Below are positions 5,213 through 10,970 of a stretch of DNA of 10,970 nucleotides, piece by piece. The notes under the pieces were generated by a model. The model was not told the DNA's origin, ran no database searches, and saw only the letters and a program-made list of their open reading frames with translations. The stretch is taken from contig CAZFBR010000120.1 in NCBI GenBank assembly GCA_964517215.1, positions 1-10,970 on the forward strand, read 5' to 3'. Origin of the DNA: CAZFBR01 sp035353495 [NCBI: uncultured bacterium] (GTDB lineage: Bacteria; DAOPZR01). The position numbers and the translations under genes were made by a program. The first letter of the stretch is position 1; the number at the start of each line of letters is the position of its first letter.

Positions 5213-7651
5213 ATGCGCGTAACCTCAGATCTCGGCAATATCATCATCCTGCTGGTGCTGGCGGCGATGTTCTTTGCGCCGCTCCTGGCGGCGGGGACGG
5301 TGTTTCGCGGCGGCGAGCTGGCGGAGTATGCGGTGTACGACCGGCTGCAGGCGCTGGCGGAATTTCGTGCCGGGACCTGGCCGACCTGGAATCCGGCGTT
5401 TGGTTTGGGCCTGCCCGCCGATCTGTTGGGCCGCAACTTTTCCCTGGTCTATCCGCCCAATCTGACCTGGTTTTTCCTCGAGCCGTCGCGGGCGCTCGGG
5501 GTCAGTCGTTTCCTGCATCAGGTGCCGGCCGGGCTGTTCATGTATTTCATGCTGCGCGGTCTCTATGTCGGCCCGTCGGGTTCGTTTGTCGGCGGACTCG
5601 TTTTCGGGCTGGGCGGCTTTGTGCTGGGCCGGCTGTGGCAGGGGGAGCTGACGACGCTCAATGCGCTGCTCTATATGCCCCTGATATTTCTCAGCGGGAT
5701 GCGGGCCTTGCGCGGCGGCTGGCGGTTTGCCGGCATTGCGGCGGTGCTGCTCTTCCTGCAGGCCTGGGACGGCAACCTGCCGCTGCTGCTGATGCAACTG
5801 CTGATCCTCGCCGCCGAGGCGGCGTGGGTGGCGGGCGAAATGAAATCATGGCGTCCGCTCGCGGTGTTTGTCGTGCTGTTGCTGGTGGTACTGCCGCTGC
5901 TGGCGCCCTTCTGGCTGCCGCTGCTCTATCAGGTGGCGCAACTTGACGGTATGGCGCCGGCTGTGGCCACCGTGCCGGGCGCGGCAATTACGCCGCTGCA
6001 GTGGCTGACCCTGGCCTGGCCGCAGCTGTGGGGCGGGGCGGCTGAATTCGACTGGTGGCCCACCGCAGCGGACGCGGCGACGAATACGGGGCTGGGCATG
6101 ACCGCGGTATTTCTGGTCATGATGGGCGCGCGGCGGACGCAGCGCGGCCTGTTCTTCCTGGCGCTGGCGGCCATGTCCGCGCTGCTGGCCACCGGTGATA
6201 CGGGGTGGCTTGCCGGGTGGCTGACCGGACGGGCGGCGGCGGCGGGCCTATTCACGGTGGCGGCGGCGTGGGCGGGGGTGCACTTCGCGCTTGCCGTGCT
6301 TGCGGGGATGGGCTGGGAGCGGTTGTTCTGGGATGACGGGCCGAAACGCGCCTATTTTGTCATTCGTGTGCTGGGCTGGATTACCCTGCTGGTGCCGCTG
6401 CTGCTGGTGATCATGACGCTGGCCGGCGGCACGGGGGCGCCGGCTGAGTTGCGCCTGAATCAGGCCTGGCTGGGCTGGGCGCTGGGGGCGGGCATTTTCC
6501 TGCTGCTGGCCTTCGCGGTGGTGCGCGGGGTCAATCGCGACCGGCGCTGGGGCGAGATCATGGTGCTCCTCATGCTCCTCGGTGAACTGGTGTTCTATCA
6601 CGGCCGCCTGCTGGAAATCTGGCCGGCGGGCAGCTACGAACCGCAGCGCTTGTGGCGGGAATGGGCGGCGGAACGCGACGGACGCTGGTCGGGACGCCTG
6701 CTGGCGGCTGATCGCGCGGCGTTGGGGATGCTGGCACTTGACGGCTGCCGGCTGGTCAACGTGCCGTTTGTGGCGCCGGAGCGGGATCCGCTGGCCGGCC
6801 TGCTGATGCGTGATACCGGCGAGGTGGCCCATCCGCTGTGGGCGTACTGCTCGCTTGCCGGGGTGGTGGCGGGTCGGACGCTGCCGGAAGATCAGCCGGC
6901 GCGTGGCGATCTGTTGCTGCGCGCGGGGACCGGGCTGCACTTCGCCGAACTGGCGCGGGTGGCCCGCCCGCCAGCGTATCTGCCGTTTGCCTTCATCAGC
7001 GGGAAGGCACACACGGTGACCGCCGCTGATTTGCCGGCGGCGCTGGCGACGCTTGATTGGATCAACGGCGAAGTGGTGACGACCGACCGGCTGGCGGAAA
7101 CGGTGGCAGTGGCCGGGTCGGCTGCTGACGATGAATTGCGGGCCACGGCACAGGAAAGCGACCGTTTGGAGTGGCAGGTGACAACAGCGGCGCCGGCGCT
7201 GCTGTTTGTGGCGCAACGCTGGCATCCCGACTGGCGGGCGGTAATCGACAGTATGCCGGTGCCGGTGGTGCGCGCCAACGCCCTGTTCTGCGCGGTGGCG
7301 CTGCCGGCCGGCCGCCATACGGTGAAACTGCATTTCCGCGCGCCGGCGCGCGCCTGGGCGTGGGGGCTGTTCGCCGCCGCGCTGCTGGCGACGGTGTATC
7401 TGCTGGCCGGGCGGCGGGAATGGCATCACCCACTGGCGCATTCATTGCCGCGACTGGTGCAGCGCGGTGTGGTGCTGCTGCTGCTGCTCGCCGCCGTGGG
7501 CGGGGTGCGCTGGCCGACGGTGGCCCGGCAGTTTGCCGGGGCGTTGGCGGCGCCGGTGACGGAGGACTATGCGGCGGTGACGCGGAGCTTTCACCGGCAT
7601 GGCATCGGCCTGGCCGCGTATCATGCGGCGGCGCGGGTGAACGGGCGATAG
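5213..7651 (+). CDS. YfhO-family polytopic membrane protein (putative GT-C-like glycosyltransferase)
   Basis: The 812-residue protein has about a dozen or more hydrophobic spans. After an N-terminal span (9-28), the first external loop reads FRGGELAEYAVYDRL, then GTWPTWNPAFGLGLP (54-68) and LVYPPN (78-83), matching the YfhO pattern of an acidic loop, P-L-W-N-P-x-x-x-x-G-x-P and a Y-P motif. The beta-rich region at about 650-712, with WHPDWRAVIDSMPVPVVRAN and LPAGRHTVKLHFRAP, is the characteristic YfhO C-terminal domain. One span follows (about 713-732). A further span (about 748-765) and a 47-residue tail appear extra. Family members are linked to glycosylating envelope polymers with lipid-linked sugars; the substrate here is unknown. 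The start at 5213 has GGCGGAA just upstream. An in-frame ATG at 5084 inside rdgB would add 43 implausible residues. Twelve bp separate it from the next gene. Confidence 0.85.
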   Translation: MRVTSDLGNIIILLVLAAMFFAPLLAAGTVFRGGELAEYAVYDRLQALAEFRAGTWPTWNPAFGLGLPADLLGRNFSLVYPPNLTWFFLEPSRALGVSRFLHQVPAGLFMYFMLRGLYVGPSGSFVGGLVFGLGGFVLGRLWQGELTTLNALLYMPLIFLSGMRALRGGWRFAGIAAVLLFLQAWDGNLPLLLMQLLILAAEAAWVAGEMKSWRPLAVFVVLLLVVLPLLAPFWLPLLYQVAQLDGMAPAVATVPGAAITPLQWLTLAWPQLWGGAAEFDWWPTAADAATNTGLGMTAVFLVMMGARRTQRGLFFLALAAMSALLATGDTGWLAGWLTGRAAAAGLFTVAAAWAGVHFALAVLAGMGWERLFWDDGPKRAYFVIRVLGWITLLVPLLLVIMTLAGGTGAPAELRLNQAWLGWALGAGIFLLLAFAVVRGVNRDRRWGEIMVLLMLLGELVFYHGRLLEIWPAGSYEPQRLWREWAAERDGRWSGRLLAADRAALGMLALDGCRLVNVPFVAPERDPLAGLLMRDTGEVAHPLWAYCSLAGVVAGRTLPEDQPARGDLLLRAGTGLHFAELARVARPPAYLPFAFISGKAHTVTAADLPAALATLDWINGEVVTTDRLAETVAVAGSAADDELRATAQESDRLEWQVTTAAPALLFVAQRWHPDWRAVIDSMPVPVVRANALFCAVALPAGRHTVKLHFRAPARAWAWGLFAAALLATVYLLAGRREWHHPLAHSLPRLVQRGVVLLLLLAAVGGVRWPTVARQFAGALAAPVTEDYAAVTRSFHRHGIGLAAYHAAARVNGR

Positions 7652-7663
7652 CGGAGGAACGGC

Positions 7664-8047
7664 ATGGCGATGCGCACGGTGCAACAGAAGAAGAAGCAGA
7701 AATTCGCGGGCGGCCTCACGTTCCTGGGCGTGTTTCTGGCGACGGCCTGCATCATCTATCTGCCGTGGGAAACCTATATCACGGTTTCGCCGACGCCGGT
7801 TGAGGAAAGCGCAGCCCCGGCGCCGGCAGCGGCCCCCGAGGCGAATACGGTCGCCGGCCGGCTGGCGTACGAGCGGTATGGCAAGCCGACCGCGGAACAG
7901 CCGACCGGGCCGACGTGGTACAACGACAAGTATGTGCTGGTGCAGACCGCGGCGGCCAACCGCCAGGCGCTGGCCAACAGCACCTACACCATCGTCGTGC
8001 TGATTGGGATTGTGCTCCCCTTTTCGATCTTTTTCTTCATTAAGTAG
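7664..8047 (+). CDS. Small protein with two membrane spans and an Ala/Pro-rich loop (unknown)
   Basis: The gene encodes 127 residues. A basic N-terminus (QKKKQK, 8-13) precedes one span (15-33). A soluble loop of about 70 residues follows, starting with a low-complexity Pro/Ala/Glu stretch (43-62) and then a more ordered part containing RLAYERYG, PTGPTWYNDKYVLVQ and an Ala/Gln-rich helix (95-104). A second span (107-125) ends in FFFIK. The positive-inside rule puts both ends in the cytoplasm and the loop outside. I recognise no family. GGAGGAA (7653-7659) lies 4 nt before ATG 7664; a second ATG at 7670 is less well spaced. It is the last gene of the operon, 12 bp after the YfhO-type gene, so it may be an accessory subunit of that protein. 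Confidence 0.75.
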   Translation: MAMRTVQQKKKQKFAGGLTFLGVFLATACIIYLPWETYITVSPTPVEESAAPAPAAAPEANTVAGRLAYERYGKPTAEQPTGPTWYNDKYVLVQTAAANRQALANSTYTIVVLIGIVLPFSIFFFIK

Positions 8048-8081
8048 CGCCCGTCCGGCAAAGCGCCGGCAGCGGCGAGCG

Positions 8082-8176
8082 GTGGCCGGCGACGATGACT
8101 GTTCGCGCTCGTCGGCTGCAGCAGGTGGAATGCTTCAAACACAAGGAGAGAGTGGCCGGCGACGCGGTTGTTCGCC
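8082..8176 (+). repeat. Imperfect direct repeat in the convergent intergenic region
   Basis: GTGGCCGGCGACG occurs at 8082-8094 and again at 8152-8164, 70 bp apart. Each copy is followed four to five bases later by TGTTCGC (8100-8106 and 8169-8175), so the similarity extends over about 25 bp with one single-base indel. In the first copy, CGACGA (8090-8095) can pair with TCGTCG (8109-8114). The second copy has no equivalent partner. The repeat lies 3' of the operon and 3' of the protease gene. Its role is unknown; it may be a remnant of a small duplication. Confidence 0.55.
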
Positions 8177-8235
8177 CGCTGGCGTACAGTGATGCCGCCG
8201 ATTGCGGTCATATCAGCGATCGGGTCATGCCGTGA
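8152..8235 (+). CDS. Possible 27-codon small ORF (GTG start)
   Basis: AAGGAG at 8143-8148 is the only strong ribosome-binding-like sequence in the 212-bp gap. It stands 3 nt before a GTG opening a frame of 27 codons that ends at TGA 8233-8235. The peptide begins MAGDAVVRPLAYSDAADCG. The spacing is shorter than ideal, there is no family resemblance and the frame is short, so it may be chance. The start codon lies in the second copy of the direct repeat and the stop in the right arm of the dyad at 8214-8241. No promoter is evident; read-through from the operon upstream would be needed. Confidence 0.2.
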   Translation: MAGDAVVRPLAYSDAADCGHISDRVMP

Positions 8236-8241
8236 TCGCTG
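8214..8241. terminator. Dyad between convergent genes, possible factor-dependent terminator
   Basis: CAGCGATC (8214-8221) and GATCGCTG (8234-8241) are perfect inverted repeats around a 12-nt loop, in which GG and CC can pair further. It begins 19 bases after the stop of the protease gene on the minus strand and about 165 bases after the last plus-strand gene, a suitable place for ending both transcripts. Neither side has a T tract, so it is not a classical intrinsic terminator. The rest of 8048-8213 holds a weaker stem CCGGC/GCCGG (8055-8069) and the direct repeat described separately. Confidence 0.45.
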
Positions 8242-8259
8242 GGCCGGTGGTTGCCGCGG

Positions 8260-10970
8260 TCAGGGTGCGGCTGGTCCGCGGCGACCGAAGTTCTGGCGGA
8301 GGTACTGCATGTCCGCCTCGTTGACCACCCCGTCGTTATTGAGATCGGCCAGCGGGTCGGCGGACCCGCGATGGCGGCGCAGGTACGCGGCGTCGAGGAT
8401 ATTGATCCGGTTGTCGGGGACGACATCACCGGCCGGCAGCTCCGCCAGCTGGCCGACGCTGGTGTCACCGCCGCTGACAATGATGTTGTCGTAGCGGCCG
8501 TTCAGCATTCCCGGATTGACGGCGTAAAGATAGTACGTCCCCGGGAGCACGGCAGTGAAGGTGAAGGTGCCGCTGCTGCTGCTGACATACACGGAATCAA
8601 CGATTTCGCCGATTTGATTGTACAGGTAGACCCATGATCCGCTGTCATCGGTCATTGCCTCGACGGGAATGGTGCCGGACAGGGAGTAGCTGTCGATGAC
8701 CGAATTGATGGTGACGGTGCAGCTGCCGATGACGGGAACGGAGGGTCCGGAATCGGCCCAGTAGCCGGCGCAGGAGAGCCATTCGACTGCTGCCTGGAAG
8801 GTGCGGAGCATCGTGGCGCCGCCGGCGATGTCGATGGTGACCAGGAACACGCGGCCGTCGGTGTCGAGCGTCGCCGTGTCCGCCGCTGCCGGCAGGGTGG
8901 CCTGATACCAGGTGGCCCCCGACAGGGAAAGGACGCTGACCAGCGTGTCGGCGCTGTTCCAGACCTTGTTGCCGTCGCCATCCTGCCACAATTTCACCGC
9001 ACTGATGTCGCCGCTGCCGGCGGTGCCGAGATTGTTGATGGCGAACTGGACCAGGGTGTCGCCGTCCGGTGAACCGGAGATGGCCAGCGCCAGCACCGGG
9101 ACGTTGGTCGCGCCGGGCGTTTTGGTGACGGGCAGGATCGTCTGCGCCTGGGTGACCGCCAGCGGGTCGGACCAGGGGAGCCACGGCTCAACGGGACTGG
9201 AAGAATTCTGCGGACAGGCGGACGCGACGACAATAAAGTCGCTGCCGTTGCGGTCGTGGTCGGCGCTGTTGCCGGCGCGGGAATCGGTGCCGAGCATGTC
9301 CGCCGCCGTGGCGGTATCGGCGGATTTCCGCTCGAGGGTGCGGGTGTCGCTGGCCGACGAGGAAATCGTCGGCGCATACGCCAGCTCGCCTTCCGGATAC
9401 TTGGCGGTTGAGCTGTAGCCCAGCAGGTCGACGATGGTGTTGCTGGCGTGGCGCAGGATGACATGCCCGCCGCCGTCAGCCAGGCCGGCGGCGAAGGTGC
9501 GGTTGGCGGGGACGGTATCATCCCCCGTGAAGCCGGCACTGGCACCGCAGAGGAAGAAGCCGTGGGCGGGTATCGAATCGGCCCCGGTAAACGCGACCAG
9601 CGAGGTGCCGGCAGTGGCGTAGGCATCGGCAGTGGCCGCGGCATACGCCAGTTTCCAGCCGTTGAGCTGCACGCGGGTCGCCGTCGGGTTGTACAGTTCG
9701 ATGTATTCGTCGCTGGTGCCGCCCGGCCCGCGGAACTCCAATTCGCTGATCAGCACGGTATGGCGCGAGACAAACTGGAACATCGGGTTGGTGACTGCCG
9801 CCAGCAGCGGGCCGCCGGTGTCGGGGAGGAGCGTGGTGCGGATCCCGTTGACCGGGACCTGCAGCATCATGGAGTCGCCGAAGACCGGGGTCTCCGTGGC
9901 GCAGGCGGTGATGAGCAGCGCGGAGCCGGAGAAGGACCACGCCAGTGACGAGGCGCTCCAACTGTCGCCGCCGGCGGTGAAGGTCGCCAGGAAGGTGTCG
10001 CTGCTGTCCAGTGTGCCGATGGTGTCGGCGTCCGCCCACAGGCAGAGCGTGGCAAGCGAGCTCGCGCTGACGGTGTAGGGACTGGTGTTGCGGACGGTGA
10101 TCGCCGTCAGGGTGTCGGGAACGCCGGCGGAGTTGCTGAGGCGCAGCGCAAGCACGGGGAGCGTGTCGCTGCCGTACCAGGCGCCGTAATAGGCGGTGTC
10201 GGCGAGGACGACGTTGATCTGGGTGTCGGTGCTCGGGATGGTGAAGGTCATGCTGCTGCCGGTTGCGGAAATACTCGTGATATCGAGGCCGAGCGCCACA
10301 TTCTCATAGCTTTTGCTGTTGGGGGTGCTGGTGCTGGTGAAGGAGGTCAGATTGCCGCTGCGCCAGTAATCATTGTCGGCCCCGGTGCCGGATTCGGTGG
10401 TCAGCGTCTGGGTGCCGGAATGTGCTTCTTCCACGTCGACCAGATAGTGCAGTTCGTTGTCATTCTGGATGCTGTCGTCGGAAGTGTCCAGCGCCTCATC
10501 GATGTGCCAGATGAGGATGCCGCGGCTGCTGCCGGGGAGACCGGCGTCGAAGCTGACCCCCTGGCGGTTTTCCAGCAGGAAATACTCGGAATCCGTCCAG
10601 GTGCCGCGTACCTTGAACAGGGCGTCGGTGTAATTCTGTTCCGCCTGGCGCAGGGTGTAGATCCCCGCAGTCGCGGGGCGTACGGCGACCCAGCCGAGTT
10701 TTTCGCGGCACCAGGCGCTGGGATACGAGGGTGAAGTGCCGTCGCTGCCGTTCCAGCTGCCGCCCGCCATCAGGCAGTATTCGCCGACGCCCTGGCTGGT
10801 GTAGTCGCGGTCATACAGATCGGGCAGGTTGAAGAGCGCATGCCCGAGCTCGTGCACAATGACGCCGACCCGGGTCAGCCCCTGGTTGGCGACATTGTCG
10901 TCGCCGCGTTTCTCGGGGATGGTATTGTAGGCCTCAAGGGTGACCCCGTCAATGTCGCGGGGGGATACCG
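8260..10970 (-). CDS. Secreted M6-family metalloprotease with lamin-tail, duplicated beta-domain and dockerin-like C-terminus (5' partial)
   Basis: The frame is open from the right edge, giving 902 visible residues; signal peptide, propeptide and early catalytic domain lie outside. Residues 39-43 are HELGH, the zinc-binding HExxH, followed by LPDLYD, a CLMAGGSW turn and the M6 tail (EYFLLENRQ, GILIWHIDEAL, HYLVDVEEA, to about 245), as in InhA-type proteases. Then come a beta-domain (about 270-380), a lamin-tail domain (about 405-592: ISELEFRGPGGTSDEYIELYNP, LNGWKL), a second copy of the beta-domain (about 624-729), a carboxypeptidase-regulatory-like domain (about 762-842) and a dockerin-like module (about 846-895) with two calcium loops, DVVPDNRINILD and DLNNDGVVNEAD. 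The zinc motif has one residue more than the usual HExGHxLGLPD. The probable role is extracellular protein degradation, attached through the dockerin or a sorting system. GTG 10857 is not the start: coding continues upstream in frame. Confidence 0.93.
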   Translation of the reverse strand, partial: VSPRDIDGVTLEAYNTIPEKRGDDNVANQGLTRVGVIVHELGHALFNLPDLYDRDYTSQGVGEYCLMAGGSWNGSDGTSPSYPSAWCREKLGWVAVRPATAGIYTLRQAEQNYTDALFKVRGTWTDSEYFLLENRQGVSFDAGLPGSSRGILIWHIDEALDTSDDSIQNDNELHYLVDVEEAHSGTQTLTTESGTGADNDYWRSGNLTSFTSTSTPNSKSYENVALGLDITSISATGSSMTFTIPSTDTQINVVLADTAYYGAWYGSDTLPVLALRLSNSAGVPDTLTAITVRNTSPYTVSASSLATLCLWADADTIGTLDSSDTFLATFTAGGDSWSASSLAWSFSGSALLITACATETPVFGDSMMLQVPVNGIRTTLLPDTGGPLLAAVTNPMFQFVSRHTVLISELEFRGPGGTSDEYIELYNPTATRVQLNGWKLAYAAATADAYATAGTSLVAFTGADSIPAHGFFLCGASAGFTGDDTVPANRTFAAGLADGGGHVILRHASNTIVDLLGYSSTAKYPEGELAYAPTISSSASDTRTLERKSADTATAADMLGTDSRAGNSADHDRNGSDFIVVASACPQNSSSPVEPWLPWSDPLAVTQAQTILPVTKTPGATNVPVLALAISGSPDGDTLVQFAINNLGTAGSGDISAVKLWQDGDGNKVWNSADTLVSVLSLSGATWYQATLPAAADTATLDTDGRVFLVTIDIAGGATMLRTFQAAVEWLSCAGYWADSGPSVPVIGSCTVTINSVIDSYSLSGTIPVEAMTDDSGSWVYLYNQIGEIVDSVYVSSSSGTFTFTAVLPGTYYLYAVNPGMLNGRYDNIIVSGGDTSVGQLAELPAGDVVPDNRINILDAAYLRRHRGSADPLADLNNDGVVNEADMQYLRQNFGRRGPAAP
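8284..8433 (-). other. Dockerin-like calcium-binding module of the protease
   Basis: Two EF-hand-like loops are separated by about 25 residues, as in type I dockerins. The second loop, DLNNDGVVNEAD, has Asp, Asn, Asp, Gly, hydrophobic and Asp at the standard positions. The first, DVVPDNRINILD, has Val instead of Asn/Asp at loop position 3, so it may bind calcium less well. Each is followed by a helix (AAYLRRHRG and MQYLRQNFGR). No cohesin is in the window, so the binding partner is unknown. Many non-cellulosomal bacteria carry such modules on secreted proteins. Confidence 0.85.
9193..9756 (-). other. Lamin-tail (LTD) domain within the protease
   Basis: The segment starts with VLISELEFRG, followed by DEYIELYNPTATRVQLNGWKL, the A-x-F-F-L type strand (IPAHGFFLCGAS), and VILRHASNTIVDLLGY, the ordered hallmarks of the bacterial lamin-tail Ig-like fold. 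A tail with RTLERKSADTATAADMLGT and a C-P-Q-N-S motif follows, as often seen after bacterial LTDs. In secreted bacterial proteins this domain is usually taken as a structural or surface-binding module. Here it separates the two copies of the beta-domain. Confidence 0.85.

Noticed and set aside
4156-5436. A 426-codon antisense frame across the pilin-like gene, rdgB and the YfhO-type start
   Set aside because: It overlaps three genes with good ribosome binding sites, and its composition is that of a shadow frame.
6248-7441. A 397-codon antisense frame over the YfhO-type gene
   Set aside because: It has very high Arg/Gln/His content and no motifs; the plus strand has coherent membrane spans and a YfhO C-terminal domain.
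8055-8069. CCGGC/GCCGG stem after the last operon gene as an intrinsic terminator
   Set aside because: The stem has only five pairs and no T run follows, so it does not qualify on its own.
8082-8192. A 36-codon GTG frame starting in the first repeat copy
   Set aside because: No ribosome binding site precedes GTG 8082; the peptide is Ser/Ala/Arg-rich and low in information.
8048-8259. Riboswitch (for example a c-di-GMP type) suggested by CAAAGC and paired GC-rich segments
   Set aside because: Only a six-base resemblance is present, the surrounding helices do not match, and no gene starts downstream on either strand.

Overview
The window is GC-rich bacterial chromosome (by eye about two-thirds G+C) with compact genes, strong purine-rich ribosome binding sites and short gaps. 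The only RNA gene is a tRNA-Gly(CCC) with an encoded CCA. The gene content is housekeeping mixed with envelope proteins: glutamyl-tRNA synthetase, a nucleotide-pool sanitising enzyme, a YfhO-type polytopic membrane protein and a secreted M6 metalloprotease ending in a dockerin-like module. The M6 / lamin-tail / repeated beta-domain / dockerin architecture, together with the HTH-receiver regulator, suggests a little-studied Gram-negative-type lineage (a PVC-, FCB- or Omnitrophica-like candidate phylum). That placement is an inference; nothing here fixes the phylum. No mobile element, phage gene or CRISPR array is visible.

Layout. (1) 1-3189, plus strand: the probable last codons of an upstream gene, then gltX, then a membrane-anchored protein with a SirB1-like (transglutaminase-related) domain and TPR repeats. 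(2) 3191-3814, minus strand: a single-protein regulator with an N-terminal excisionase/MerR-like helix-turn-helix and a C-terminal phosphoreceiver. It converges on the TPR gene with one base between the stop codons. (3) 3815-4012: a divergent control region with an AT-rich island before the regulator and a very good extended -10 promoter before the tRNA. (4) 4013-8047, plus strand: tRNA-Gly(CCC), a 36-nt region holding a two-part dyad, then four closely spaced genes: a small pilin-like single-span protein, rdgB, a YfhO-family membrane protein and a small two-span membrane protein. Gaps of 24, 25 and 12 bp suggest one operon, possibly fed from the tRNA promoter. (5) 8048-8259: a 212-bp convergent intergenic region with an imperfect direct repeat, a possible 27-codon small ORF and a perfect 8-bp dyad. 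(6) 8260-10970, minus strand: the M6 protease, cut by the right edge just upstream of its zinc-binding motif.

I see no clear novel defence or mobile system. The items most worth a second look are the SirB1-like/TPR protein lacking the usual PGH motif, the HTH-receiver regulator facing a tRNA-led operon, the pilin-like protein without a prepilin cleavage site, and the modular protease with its duplicated beta-domain and atypical zinc motif.
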